A stretch of DNA of 64,000 bases from Maribacter dokdonensis DSW-8 (GCF_001447995.1 NZ_LDPE01000001.1:372001-436000); one strand, 5' to 3'; shown: positions 8,898 to 18,045, counted from the first letter of the stretch. Numbers and translations: made by a program. Notes: generated from the letters alone by a model not told the origin.

Positions 8898-9482
8898 CTA
8901 TTCGCATACTTTTATACTGCTCCAAGCTGCCTCAAAAGCTAATTCCAATTGTTTATCGTCCAAAACTAAGGCACCACGATTTTGAGCAATGGTTAAAAAG
9001 GAAAGCGGATTTATAGCATAGGCATACAACATATAATCTGACATGGGTTTTATGACTCCTTCTTTAATTCCTCTTTTCCATAAATCTAACAACGGTTGTA
9101 AATGCCTTATCCCTTCTTGTCTGCTTTCTTCATCAATCATGGGCGTATTATCACATTGGGCCAAGAACATGGCGTATGCATCTTCTTTCAGTTTAAATTC
9201 AGCAATACGTTTCCAGATTACTTCAAAACCTTTTTTGACCGACATGGTTTCATCATAAGTAGCAAAAGCGTAAGCAGTGTAACTTGATTTCACCTCTAAA
9301 TATGTCTTGTTTACCAAATCTTGCTTGTTTTCAAAATAGAGGTAAATAGTGGCAGGAGAAACACAGGCCATTTTAGCAATTTTGCTCATAGGCGTTGCAT
9401 GAAAGCCGTCGTTATTAACAAGCTCTATAGTTGCATTTATTAATGCGTTGCGTTTGTCTATACTTTTTTGAAGTGCTGCCAT
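8898..9482 (-). CDS. TetR/AcrR-family transcriptional regulator
   Basis: This 194-residue protein has an N-terminal helix-turn-helix (about 10-55) with the TetR signature ACVSPATIYLYFENKQDLV. A helical ligand-binding domain with no recognisable specificity follows. It is the first gene of a four-gene operon with three oxidoreductases. A perfect palindrome lies between the -33 and -7 regions of its own promoter (9513-9526), so it very likely represses itself and the operon until an inducer, plausibly an aldehyde or quinone, binds. The start at 9482 leaves only a short leader. Confidence 0.9.
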   Translation of the reverse strand: MAALQKSIDKRNALINATIELVNNDGFHATPMSKIAKMACVSPATIYLYFENKQDLVNKTYLEVKSSYTAYAFATYDETMSVKKGFEVIWKRIAEFKLKEDAYAMFLAQCDNTPMIDEESRQEGIRHLQPLLDLWKRGIKEGVIKPMSDYMLYAYAINPLSFLTIAQNRGALVLDDKQLELAFEAAWSSIKVCE

Positions 9483-9499
9483 GAATTAAAATCTTTGTA

Positions 9500-9526
9500 C
9501 AAAGTTACAGAAAATGAACGTTCATT
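9500..9526 (-). promoter_or_regulatory. TetR-operon promoter with palindromic operator
   Basis: On the minus strand the -7 box TAACTTTG lies at 9507-9500. Directly upstream is the perfect 14-bp palindrome AATGAACGTTCATT (9513-9526), inside the promoter spacer, where a bound TetR dimer would block RNA polymerase. A second perfect palindrome, CTTTGTACAAAG (9493-9504), overlaps the -7 box and the predicted transcript start. Confidence 0.75.
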
Positions 9527-9705
9527 CTTTTTTATTAACAGAACTTTAATTGGTCATATTAAAATATAATATCCTCATAAATTCTAAGAACATCCTATAA
9601 CGGCTCTAACTGATAATTCACTAACTTTAAAATGTCTAATAAAGGTAGTTCCCACGTCCTTTTCATTTACTACATCATCTAACCTGAGTAGGTATTCCAT
9701 AACAC

Positions 9706-10914
9706 ATGTATAAAATTCTATCTTTAGATGGCGGCGGAAGTTGGGCAATAATTCAATTGCTTACCTTAAAAGATCGTTACGGAAATTTAAACGGTCACCA
9801 AATACTTCAAAAATTTGATTTAATTATTGCAAACTCAGGGGGCAGTATCGTGTTGGCGGCATTGGCAGAAAATTATACATTAGACAAGGCAATTGCCCTT
9901 TTTAAGGAGAAAAGAAACAGGGAGCTTATATTTCATAAAAATACTTTTAAAGACCGCTATTTTCCGGTGGATTATCTCGGACTCTTCAATGCAGGTTTCG
10001 GACCTAAATATAGTACCAAAAGAAAAAAGGAAGCGTTTGAGAGCTTATTTCCCGAAATCGATAAAATACAAATGGATGAACTTCCAAAACTCATTGGAAA
10101 GGATTCACTTAAAATTGTTGTTGCAACATACGATGCACTGAACAATCGTGCAAAATTCTTCAAATCGTTCTCATCGAATTCCGAAGGAGATGATTCCGTT
10201 AGACTTACACAGGCCATAAACGCTTCATCTAACGCTCCCGTACAATATTTTGATTTTCCTGTACGCTTTAAGTCTAAGGGTAGCGATATATTCTATGAGC
10301 TTTGGGACGGTGCTCTCGGCGGATTCAACAATCCTATTTTAGCGGGAATCATTGAAGCGTATAAATTGGGTGTTGACCTAGATACCATTCGCGTTGTTTC
10401 TTTAGGTACCAGCAATTCCTTAATGTCAGCAGATTCTAAAAGGGACTTTTGGAACTGGAAACAAATTGCGCTTCAATTCAGAAGAAAGAAATTCCATTTT
10501 TCAAAATGGAAACCTCAATTTAATTTTTTTAAAGAAACGGTACTGCACCAAGCTAAAACCATATTATATCAACCGCCAGACACCGCCAATTACATTGCTA
10601 TGATGTTCTTAAAAGCTGCAACGGGCAATAAACCCAATGAGCAGATTATTAGATTATCTCCTTTAATACATTATGATAGCCAAAGTTCTGAAGAAATTAT
10701 TCCATTGATCCAACAGCTCTATAAAATGGATATGGACTTAACTACAGATGAAGAAATCGATAAATTAATAAAGTGTTTTATTGGTTGGAAAAACGGACTG
10801 ATCTATAACCAACCTATTGAATTTAGAGTAGAACGCAGTAATGACCTTCTGTTCTTACAGGGCGATAAATGGTACAAAGACGGTATGGATAGGTGGATTA
10901 CTTGGGAACTTTGA
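9706..10914 (+). CDS. Patatin-like phospholipase with an atypical nucleophile elbow
   Basis: This 402-residue protein starts with the patatin core SLDGGGSWAIIQL, where family members usually have GGGxRG. The nucleophile segment reads LIIANSGGSIVL, giving AxSxG where GTSxG is usual, with the Ser conserved. DGALGG (about 200-205) supplies the dyad Asp. The remaining 200 residues are helical, with a basic stretch RRKKFHFSKWKPQ. It is probably a cytoplasmic lipid acyl hydrolase of the longer CapV/patatin type, with unknown substrate. It is divergent from the TetR operon with 223 bp between them. No partner genes such as a nucleotide cyclase are nearby, so an anti-phage role is not supported. Confidence 0.8.
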   Translation: MYKILSLDGGGSWAIIQLLTLKDRYGNLNGHQILQKFDLIIANSGGSIVLAALAENYTLDKAIALFKEKRNRELIFHKNTFKDRYFPVDYLGLFNAGFGPKYSTKRKKEAFESLFPEIDKIQMDELPKLIGKDSLKIVVATYDALNNRAKFFKSFSSNSEGDDSVRLTQAINASSNAPVQYFDFPVRFKSKGSDIFYELWDGALGGFNNPILAGIIEAYKLGVDLDTIRVVSLGTSNSLMSADSKRDFWNWKQIALQFRRKKFHFSKWKPQFNFFKETVLHQAKTILYQPPDTANYIAMMFLKAATGNKPNEQIIRLSPLIHYDSQSSEEIIPLIQQLYKMDMDLTTDEEIDKLIKCFIGWKNGLIYNQPIEFRVERSNDLLFLQGDKWYKDGMDRWITWEL

Positions 10915-10938
10915 TTTAAAAATTGCACATTTAGAATT

Positions 10939-10960
10939 ATTATGTTAAATTTAACATAAT
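10939..10960. repeat. 22-bp perfect AT-rich palindrome
   Basis: The sequence is a perfect palindrome centred on GTTAAATTTAAC and extending symmetrically to ATTA/TAAT at its ends. TTTTATT follows on the plus strand. It lies 25 bases past the patatin stop codon and 57 bases before the metalloprotease start. It may be a weak terminator or an operator. Confidence 0.6.
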
Positions 10961-11016
10961 TTTATTACCAAATTAGATAATACAATACACTTTAAACATT
11001 AAACACTATATATTTT

Positions 11017-12054
11017 ATGAAAAATGCTTTTAAAACCGGTAAATTTTTAGCGATGACATGTGCCTTTAGCACATTGATTTTCACATCTTGTTCAGAGGAA
11101 AAATTAGATACAGAAATTGAAACTGTACAAGAAGTTAAGACGCTTGAAATTGCCTTAAAATCCCCCACTGAAAATCCTATTATTATTGATGATCTGGGGA
11201 TGACCAATATACAATCCGCAAAATCAAGTAATGCAACCAAAGGCCGTTATAATATTACTTTAAAGTATTTGTTACCACCCACCGAAAGACAAGTTGAAGT
11301 TTTTGAAGCTGCGGCAGCAAGATGGGAAAGAATTATTATTAAAGATGTACCAGATGTAGCAGGACCAATACCTTCTGCTTTCGCTGGTTTTCCTGATATT
11401 GAAACTATAGATGATTTGGTAATTGAAGTTGCCTTGGCGCCAATTGACGGACCAGGTGGAATTTTAGGCCAAGCAGGTCCTCAATTTGTTAGAACTGAAG
11501 ATTTCTTATCATTGACCGGAGTTATGTTCTTTGATGTGGATGATCTTGATTTTCTTGAGGAAATAGATTTATTTGAAGAAGTAATTGTTCATGAAATGGG
11601 CCATGTTTTAGGTATTGGTACATTATGGAACACAGCTCCTTTTGGCTTTGACAGAACCCTTAGAGCAGGACCTGATAGCAACCCTTATTTTACAGGAAGA
11701 AAAGCCAATGTGTTCTGGAATGCAGAAGGTGGTACAAACGAATTACCTATTGAGAATATGGGCGGTCCTGGTACTGCTTTAGGTCATTGGAGAGAATCTA
11801 CATTAAACAATGAGTTAATGACCGGTTTCTTAAATCTTGGTGAAAACCCATTAAGTCGTATTACGGCCGGGTCAATGAAAGATTTAGGCTATGGATCTGC
11901 ATCTGTTGGGGAGTCTTATGATTTACCTCGTGGAACTGAAGGTGTTGACATTAATGATCTTGGTGATTTTGGCACTGCTGAAAATCAAGGTTTAAACATA
12001 GCCAAAATGGAAGAGTTAGTGCCTTTGAGAGGTTTTGTAAATGTTAAAAAATAA
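11017..12054 (+). CDS. Leishmanolysin-like secreted zinc metalloprotease (metzincin), lipoprotein
   Basis: This 345-residue protein has a lipoprotein signal peptide with a lipobox at TSC (Cys about residue 25). The zinc site is HEMGHVLGIGTLW (about 193-205), followed by ALGHWRESTLNNELMTG, which gives a further His and the Met-turn. That arrangement is typical of leishmanolysin (M8)-like metzincins of marine bacteria. The tail ends in VPLRGFVNVKK, with no added sorting domain. It is expected to act as an envelope-anchored protease. It is a single-gene unit closed by the strong terminator at 12105-12145. Confidence 0.85.
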   Translation: MKNAFKTGKFLAMTCAFSTLIFTSCSEEKLDTEIETVQEVKTLEIALKSPTENPIIIDDLGMTNIQSAKSSNATKGRYNITLKYLLPPTERQVEVFEAAAARWERIIIKDVPDVAGPIPSAFAGFPDIETIDDLVIEVALAPIDGPGGILGQAGPQFVRTEDFLSLTGVMFFDVDDLDFLEEIDLFEEVIVHEMGHVLGIGTLWNTAPFGFDRTLRAGPDSNPYFTGRKANVFWNAEGGTNELPIENMGGPGTALGHWRESTLNNELMTGFLNLGENPLSRITAGSMKDLGYGSASVGESYDLPRGTEGVDINDLGDFGTAENQGLNIAKMEELVPLRGFVNVKK

Positions 12055-12104
12055 CACACACCCTCTTACAAGGATATCATAACCCTTAAACCGTTTAAAT
12101 TATT

Positions 12105-12145
12105 AAGCTTGCACCATTTCTCCAATGGTGCAAGCTTTTTATTTT
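12105..12145 (+). terminator. Strong rho-independent terminator after the metalloprotease gene
   Basis: A perfect 14-bp stem (AAGCTTGCACCATT at 12105-12118 with its complement at 12124-12137) has a 5-base loop and is followed by TTTATTTT. Confidence 0.95.
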
Positions 12146-12254
12146 CCCGCACATCTACATATACCCTGTGGTTATTCTACATTTTATATACAACCTTTAG
12201 GCGTAAGTAGTCTTAGCTACTAAAAGTGTACCTATCTTTGTTTAAAATCATTTT

Positions 12255-13571
12255 ATGCCAAGCCAATTTTCAGATTTAGGAATATCTAAGGATTTACAAA
12301 AAAGTCTAGATGAATTACAGATAACCGAACCCACCACTATTCAGAAGAAATGCATTCCTATAATTTTGGAGAAAAAGGATGACCTTGTTGCCTTAGCAAA
12401 AACCGGAACTGGAAAAACCGCTGCCTTTGGTCTACCATTATTGCAAATGATAAACAGCAAAAGTACAGCTGTACAAGCTATTATTTTAGCACCAACAAGA
12501 GAATTGGCACAGCAAATTCATGCCAACTTAATATCGTATACCTCAAATAACCCTGATATTTCCATTGCTGCTTTATGTGGTGGTATTCCCATTAAACCCC
12601 AAATAGAGGTACTTAAAACTCCTACCCAAATTATTGTCGCTACACCTGGTAGATTAGTTGATTTAGTAAAACGCGAAGTTTTGGATATTACTAAACTGAA
12701 GTATTTGGTTTTAGATGAGGCCGATGAAATGGTAACTGCATTAAAAGACGATTTAGATACCATTATTGCTGGCATACCTAAGGCTAGACGTACTTTTCTA
12801 TTCACTGCAACCATGTCCGGTGCTATTAAACAAATGGTGCAAAATTATATGTCCAAACATGTGGTGCATATTGAAGCTGATATGTCTACCCTTGGTCATA
12901 AAGGCATTGATCATAAATATGTAGTTGTGGAGCCCATTGAAAAACTAGATGTATTAACTCATTTTTTGAATTCAAAAGAGGGACAAAGCGGAATCATATT
13001 TTGTAAGACCAAGGCCGCCGTAAACAAACTGGCAAAAAAATTGGCTATAAATAAATTTTCTTCGGGAGCGTTGCACGGTAGTCTATCTCAACCCATTAGA
13101 GATCGCATTATGGGGCAATTTAGAGAGGGACATATTAAAATTCTTGTGGCTACCGATTTAGCTGCCAGAGGTATAGATGTTAAAGAATTGGGTTACGTAG
13201 TAAATTACCATTTACCAGACACCTATGATGCCTACGTGCATAGAAGTGGACGTACGGCCAGAGCAGGGGCAAAGGGACTTTCTTTGACCATTTTACAAAA
13301 AGAAGAGGTTGCAGAGGTTTTCGATTTTGAGAAAGAATTAGGTATTTCCTTTTCTAAATATCAAAAAGCGGATGCCAAAAGTATTGAAGAGAACAACACT
13401 TTATTATGGGCCAAGAAAATATTTAAGACAAAACCGAACAAAGAAATTTCAGATGAACTTAGAACGAAAGTTAAAACGGTATTTCACCATTTGACTAAAG
13501 ATGAACTCGTTGAGAAAATTTTGGCACATTACTTATCTGAGCATAGCACTTCTGATAACCAATCTAAGTAA
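12255..13571 (+). CDS. DEAD-box ATP-dependent RNA helicase
   Basis: This 438-residue protein has both RecA domains. Visible motifs are the Q-motif region EPTTIQKKCIPIIL, Walker A AKTGTGKTAAF (about 49-59), PTRELAQQI, TPGR, DEAD, FTAT (usually SAT), ATDLAARGID and HRSGRTARAG. The C-terminal extension of about 75 residues is short, unlike DbpA or CsdA. It probably remodels RNA during ribosome assembly or cold response, as related flavobacterial helicases are thought to do. An aminopeptidase gene follows after 9 bp on the same strand, suggesting co-transcription without an obvious functional link. Confidence 0.93.
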   Translation: MPSQFSDLGISKDLQKSLDELQITEPTTIQKKCIPIILEKKDDLVALAKTGTGKTAAFGLPLLQMINSKSTAVQAIILAPTRELAQQIHANLISYTSNNPDISIAALCGGIPIKPQIEVLKTPTQIIVATPGRLVDLVKREVLDITKLKYLVLDEADEMVTALKDDLDTIIAGIPKARRTFLFTATMSGAIKQMVQNYMSKHVVHIEADMSTLGHKGIDHKYVVVEPIEKLDVLTHFLNSKEGQSGIIFCKTKAAVNKLAKKLAINKFSSGALHGSLSQPIRDRIMGQFREGHIKILVATDLAARGIDVKELGYVVNYHLPDTYDAYVHRSGRTARAGAKGLSLTILQKEEVAEVFDFEKELGISFSKYQKADAKSIEENNTLLWAKKIFKTKPNKEISDELRTKVKTVFHHLTKDELVEKILAHYLSEHSTSDNQSK

Positions 13572-13580
13572 AAGTAGAAA

Positions 13581-14936
13581 ATGAAAGTAATTTTAACATG
13601 TTTAGTATCAATTTTAGCTATGGTGGTTGTAAATGGTCAAACACCGGTGCAATCTTATTTTGAGTGGACTGATTTACCTTTTACAAAAGAAGAATTAAAC
13701 ACTAGACGAGAAAATCTGATGACTGAATTAGCCCGATTAAATAAAAAAGGGCTAGTATTAATTCCCGCGAAAGACGGATTTTCATTTGGTGAAACATTTA
13801 GGCAAACAGATGATTTTTATTACTTTACTGGTTTAGAATTGCCAAATGCCATTTTAGTTTTTAACTTGGACAATCAAAAAGTTACTATCTATACTCCAGA
13901 ACAGGATATACGGTTTGAAAACAGTTCTAGAAAAAATGATTTTCCCGGAAGACCTCTATTAAATGATAAAAAGATCATAAACAGAACAGGTATCCCACTC
14001 GCTTCCATAGAAGATTTTACTAATCTGTTGAATTTAGAAAACTCCAATAAATCTAAAATATTAATAAATAACGGTAGACCTGGTGAAGTAAAATTTGCAC
14101 CCAATGACTACATAGCTACCTATTCTCCTGTTCAAGTTCTTTTAGAGGCAATCAAAAAGAAACATACAGATTTAAGTTTTGAAAATATCTACGAAGCAAT
14201 TGCCAAAGTACGTATGATAAAATCTGAAAATGAAGTAAAAATCTTAAAACAGGCGGCAAATATAACAGTTAAAGGTATTAAAGAGGCGGCAAAAGCTATA
14301 AAACCAGGAATAGACGAACGTTATTTAGAAGGCGTTTTAGAAGGCGATTTCAAGAAAAATGGTTCACAAAGGCTAGCCTTTGGGTCCATCATAAAATCCG
14401 GACCAAACTCTCATTGGCCCTGGAGAATTTTAGCAACACATTATAATCGAAGAAACCGTATTATGCAAAATGGGGATCTTGTTATTTTTGATGTGGGGTG
14501 CGAATATGAACAATACGTAAGTGATATAGGAAGAACATTTCCGGTTTCTGGCAAATTCACAAAAGAACAAAGAGAGATTCTGATGATGGAAACCAAAATT
14601 GCTGATGAAATTATTAAGTTTTTAAAACCAGGTATAACCTTTAAGGATGTGCAGAAATTCACCAATACCATTATTCCTGAACACTCAAAAAAATATATGC
14701 AAGTAGGTTTGTTTTTTGGTCACCATTTAGGCTTATCAACAGGCGATCCAAACTTATCGAATGCACTTTTAAAACCAGGCATGGTATTTACTGTAGAGCC
14801 GTGGTATTATAATCATGATAACAATATTTCAGTATTTACAGAAGATATGATTTTAATCACGGAAGATGGTTGTGAAGTGTTAAGTTCGGACTTACCTAGA
14901 ACACCTGAAGATTTAGAGAATTTGATGAAAAGTTAA
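13581..14936 (+). CDS. Xaa-Pro aminopeptidase (M24B family), exported
   Basis: This 451-residue protein has a signal peptide (to about residue 19, VVNGQ). An N-terminal aminopeptidase P domain follows (about 30-180), then the pita-bread catalytic domain. Dinuclear metal ligands are visible as the Asp residues of VIFDVGCEYEQYVSDIGRTF, His in GHHLGL, Glu in TVEPWYY and Glu in FTEDMILITEDG. It removes N-terminal residues preceding proline, probably in the periplasm. It starts 9 bp after the helicase gene. Only the location is inferred; the family is clear. Confidence 0.92.
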   Translation: MKVILTCLVSILAMVVVNGQTPVQSYFEWTDLPFTKEELNTRRENLMTELARLNKKGLVLIPAKDGFSFGETFRQTDDFYYFTGLELPNAILVFNLDNQKVTIYTPEQDIRFENSSRKNDFPGRPLLNDKKIINRTGIPLASIEDFTNLLNLENSNKSKILINNGRPGEVKFAPNDYIATYSPVQVLLEAIKKKHTDLSFENIYEAIAKVRMIKSENEVKILKQAANITVKGIKEAAKAIKPGIDERYLEGVLEGDFKKNGSQRLAFGSIIKSGPNSHWPWRILATHYNRRNRIMQNGDLVIFDVGCEYEQYVSDIGRTFPVSGKFTKEQREILMMETKIADEIIKFLKPGITFKDVQKFTNTIIPEHSKKYMQVGLFFGHHLGLSTGDPNLSNALLKPGMVFTVEPWYYNHDNNISVFTEDMILITEDGCEVLSSDLPRTPEDLENLMKS

Positions 14937-15003
14937 TCGCTACATTTTATTATACCTTATTTTAATGCTATTGAGAATGTTTTTTAATATTCCTGTAGGC
15001 TAT

Positions 15004-16299
15004 TTACTTCTTAGATTTTAATCCTACAACCAACACAGTAGACACCAATAATAACAATAGATACCAAGTATTACTTACAAGGTCCAAATAAGTTATACTA
15101 CCCTTTGCAAAGCTCAAAATCATAAGCACCTGGGCTCCATAAGGCAATAATCCTTGAGTTATACAAGCAAAGACATCTAAGATAGATGCAGTCTGTTTGT
15201 TCTCTAAAGCATACTCATCATTAATAGATTTAGCAATGGGTCCAGATATAATTATGGAGACCGTATTGTTCGCAATTGCCATGTTAATAGTTGATACCAG
15301 TGTTGCAATACCAAACTGTGCCGACTTCTTACTTTTTACAAAAGTTTTAATTTTTAATAGTATAAACGCTATACCGCCATTGAACGTCACCAAAGCGGCC
15401 AAACCGCCCGTTAATAATGATAAAAGAAATATCTCCGTCATATTGGTAAAGCCTGTATATGATATTCTTGTAAATTCCAACACTGTGAAATCACCATAAA
15501 AGACACCTAAGATTCCAGCCGAAATTGCGCCCAATACAAGCGTCACAAAAACGTTCACACCTATTACTGAAAGTATAATTACAATTAAATAAGGCAAAAT
15601 TTTAAGAATGGAATAATGATACTCTTCCATTTCCATTCCTACGGTATTCATGCTTAGACCTTCATACATTAAAATGGCCATACTTATAATGGCAGCAGGT
15701 ACGGCTATTTTGATATTCGCCTTGAACTTATCACTCATTTTTACGTTCAGTGATTGTGTAGCGGCAATGGTGGTATCTGAAATTACCGATAGATTATCAC
15801 CGAACATGGAACCTCCTAACAAGGCACCGCATAAAATACCCAGCGAAAAATTACCGGTATCCGCAAAACCAATTACAATTGGAGCCAGCGCTACTATAGC
15901 GCCAACAGAGGTACCCGTAGAAATAGACAAAAATGCAGCAATTACAAACACACCTACATATATATAGTGTCCGCTGATAACATCCAGACCTAAATGAACA
16001 ATAGCATCTACACTGCCCATAGCTTTGGTTGTCGCTGCAAATGCTCCTGCCAATAAGTATATAAGACACATGGTCAAAATTTTATCATTACCGCACCCTT
16101 CTAAAAGAATGGCAATTTTCTCCTTCATAGATTGCTTAAACATGAGAAATGCTACCAGTATACCAGCAATTACGGCAATAGGAGCGGGTAGGGCATAAAA
16201 ATCATTTTGAAAAATGCCTACGCCTAGAAATATTGCAATGAATATTAAAAATGGAATAAGTGCCTTTGCATTGGCTGTTACAGCTTTTACTTGAGTCAT
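15004..16299 (-). CDS. NhaC-family transporter, candidate methionine importer (MetT-like)
   Basis: This 431-residue inner-membrane protein has about 11-12 hydrophobic segments and the NhaC-family signatures GALLGGSMFGDNLSVISDTT and ISGPIAKSINDEY. Automatic annotation would say Na+/H+ antiporter. Its leader RNA carries a SAM-I-clan riboswitch candidate (16378-16445) placed right at the predicted transcript start. NhaC-like proteins under S-box control have been proposed as methionine transporters (MetT). Methionine uptake is therefore a better guess than sodium/proton exchange, but it is an inference from regulation. It is a single-gene unit. Confidence 0.85.
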   Translation of the reverse strand: MTQVKAVTANAKALIPFLIFIAIFLGVGIFQNDFYALPAPIAVIAGILVAFLMFKQSMKEKIAILLEGCGNDKILTMCLIYLLAGAFAATTKAMGSVDAIVHLGLDVISGHYIYVGVFVIAAFLSISTGTSVGAIVALAPIVIGFADTGNFSLGILCGALLGGSMFGDNLSVISDTTIAATQSLNVKMSDKFKANIKIAVPAAIISMAILMYEGLSMNTVGMEMEEYHYSILKILPYLIVIILSVIGVNVFVTLVLGAISAGILGVFYGDFTVLEFTRISYTGFTNMTEIFLLSLLTGGLAALVTFNGGIAFILLKIKTFVKSKKSAQFGIATLVSTINMAIANNTVSIIISGPIAKSINDEYALENKQTASILDVFACITQGLLPYGAQVLMILSFAKGSITYLDLVSNTWYLLLLLVSTVLVVGLKSKK

Positions 16300-16377
16300 A
16301 TATGGTTATTTGAAGAATCACGTTTAGAGCTATAACAAATACAATAGGAAGGATTTAACGTTTTTTCCAAGGTATTG

Positions 16378-16445
16378 GCTTATCGCTTTTAGCACCTTGC
16401 TCGTTATTGCAGGTTGCTATCTCTATTTGAGATTCTTGATAATTT
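16378..16445 (-). ncRNA. Compact SAM-I-clan riboswitch candidate
   Basis: On the minus strand the order of elements is TTATCAAGA, a short hairpin ATCTC-AAATA-GAGAT, AGCAACC, a small P3, AAGGTGCTAAA, and GATAAG. AGCAACC and AAGGTGCTAA are the conserved SAM-binding core of S-box RNAs, and TTATC/GATAA would form P1. The P2 arm is a simple 5-bp hairpin with no kink-turn, and the usual P4 hairpin is missing, so it resembles the reduced SAM-IV or SAM-I/IV variants more than classic SAM-I. It starts within about 8 bases of a good -7 box and leads into the NhaC-family gene. Confidence 0.6.
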
Positions 16446-16452
16446 AAGGGCG

Positions 16453-16485
16453 CAAAATTAATAAACCATCGGTACATAAAACCAA
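16453..16485 (-). promoter_or_regulatory. Promoter of the NhaC-family gene
   Basis: On the minus strand the -7 box TAATTTTG (16460-16453) matches TAnnTTTG, and a TTG lies 22 bp upstream (16485-16483). The predicted transcript start is at the first bases of the riboswitch candidate. Confidence 0.65.
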
Positions 16486-16730
16486 AAATTATACTAATTA
16501 TATCTTAATTTAAACCGTTTTGACCAATTGCAGAAAATGCCATTTTAAGATGACAAAAGGCTAAAAAATTTCACTTATACAAAAGGGCCGTTTGCTGAAT
16601 TATAAGCTCCATTCGCTGAGAAGCTTCATTTTCATTTAAACTTCGAACTACATTTAAAATCTAAACGGAGACTGGTATCTATACCTACTTAGATGCTTAA
16701 ACCGTATAACAACCCTAAAAATTAAAATCG
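16486..16730. other. Intergenic region upstream of the arylsulfotransferase gene
   Basis: About 245 bp of AT-rich sequence lie between the promoter of the minus-strand NhaC gene and the plus-strand arylsulfotransferase start. I see no open reading frame, RNA gene or clear TAnnTTTG box for the plus strand. Confidence 0.5.
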
Positions 16731-18005
16731 ATGAGAAAAATGAATCTTAACTTAGGAACAACTGCATTATTTGTATGCCTGCTTTTCTTAACTTCTTGCA
16801 GTAATGATTCCGATGATGTTTCAATCACCGAAGAAGAAACAACAGATGATACTAGCGACACCAATGAAGCAAGTAGTACTGTGGACAGTGACTCCTACAT
16901 TTTAGCCGTTGCACCGGACAATGGGGTATATTTAATTGATCATGATGGCAATACCTTATTTGATTGGGATTTCAATGGTGACCAATTGGGTAATGATGCC
17001 ATGCTTCAATCTGATGGCAGCTTGGTAGCTACGATAAAAGCTGATAATCCACAGATAACCTTTGGTGGTTATGGTGGCGGTTTTAGAAAAATAAATGCTG
17101 ACCAATCCATTGAATGGGAAGTGGACTATTCTACTAATACCTACATCTCACATCATGATGTTAATTACTTATCGAACGGAAATATCATATTTCCCGTATG
17201 GGAAGAAGTAAGTGCTGCAGATGCTGCGGAGATGGGATTTTCGGGTAATTTTAATATTTACCCTGAAGCTATTATTGAAATGAATCCATTAACCCAAGAA
17301 ATAGTTTGGGAGTGGCATGCTACGGACCATATTGTTCAAGATTACGATGAAAGCAAATTAAACTTTGGTGTCGTGGCCGATGTTCCCAACCTTATTGACA
17401 TCAATTATAATAATGATCAAACTGATGGTGACATTATGCATGTAAACGGTATAACCCTAGATGAAACGAACGACCTTTTATACATGACCGTTAACTTTTA
17501 TAGCGAGGTTTGGGTTATTGATCATAGCACCTCAACAGAAGAGGCTGCCACCAATACCGGCGGAAACTATAATTTAGGTGGTGACCTGGTTTACCGTTTT
17601 GGAAACCCCCTTACTTATGACAATGTTGGTGAAGTGACCATGAACAGGGTACATTATCCTAATCTTTTTGATGATAATAAAATGTTGGTTTTTGTAAATA
17701 ACAAATACGATAACCAGTCTGCAGTAGCAGAATACCAATTGAGTCCGCCTTATGAACTGGTAGCCGGTCAAGATAATGAGCCTGAATTAATATGGGAATT
17801 CACAGATACCGATTTATATAGTAATGGTTTAGGCAGTGGGGTTAGAATGAGTAATGGCAACACCCTTATCTGCGAAGGCACAGGTGCTATTTGGGAAGTT
17901 AATAGCGACGGAGATGTGCTGTGGAGATTTACAAATTACAATAGACCGTGGCGTGCGTATGCATTTACAAAAGACGACGATGCAATAACCGCATTAGGTC
18001 TATAA
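16731..18005 (+). CDS. Arylsulfotransferase (ASST)-family lipoprotein
   Basis: This 424-residue protein has a lipoprotein signal peptide with the Cys of LTSCS near residue 23, then a Ser/Thr/Asp/Glu-rich linker. The rest is a beta-propeller-like domain with repeated phrases such as GVYLIDHDGNTLFDWDF and GAIWEVNSDGDVLWRF. ISHHDVNYLSNGNIIFP and DIMHVNGITLDE match arylsulfotransferase sequences, where conserved His residues serve catalysis. ASST enzymes transfer sulfate between phenolic compounds without PAPS. Anchoring in the envelope suggests activity on external sulfated phenolics, for instance of algal origin (inference). No Dsb partner gene is adjacent. Confidence 0.85.
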   Translation: MRKMNLNLGTTALFVCLLFLTSCSNDSDDVSITEEETTDDTSDTNEASSTVDSDSYILAVAPDNGVYLIDHDGNTLFDWDFNGDQLGNDAMLQSDGSLVATIKADNPQITFGGYGGGFRKINADQSIEWEVDYSTNTYISHHDVNYLSNGNIIFPVWEEVSAADAAEMGFSGNFNIYPEAIIEMNPLTQEIVWEWHATDHIVQDYDESKLNFGVVADVPNLIDINYNNDQTDGDIMHVNGITLDETNDLLYMTVNFYSEVWVIDHSTSTEEAATNTGGNYNLGGDLVYRFGNPLTYDNVGEVTMNRVHYPNLFDDNKMLVFVNNKYDNQSAVAEYQLSPPYELVAGQDNEPELIWEFTDTDLYSNGLGSGVRMSNGNTLICEGTGAIWEVNSDGDVLWRFTNYNRPWRAYAFTKDDDAITALGL

Positions 18006-18045
18006 TTAAAGATAGTTTTTTTGATTGATTGATTGATGACGAAGG

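Noticed and set aside
9706..10914. Patatin as a CapV-type effector of an anti-phage (CBASS) system
   Set aside because: No cyclic-nucleotide synthase, Cap2/Cap3 or other defence gene is nearby.
15004..16299. Plain Na+/H+ antiporter assignment
   Set aside because: The family name allows it, but the SAM-type leader makes methionine transport a better-supported guess; kept as a candidate only.
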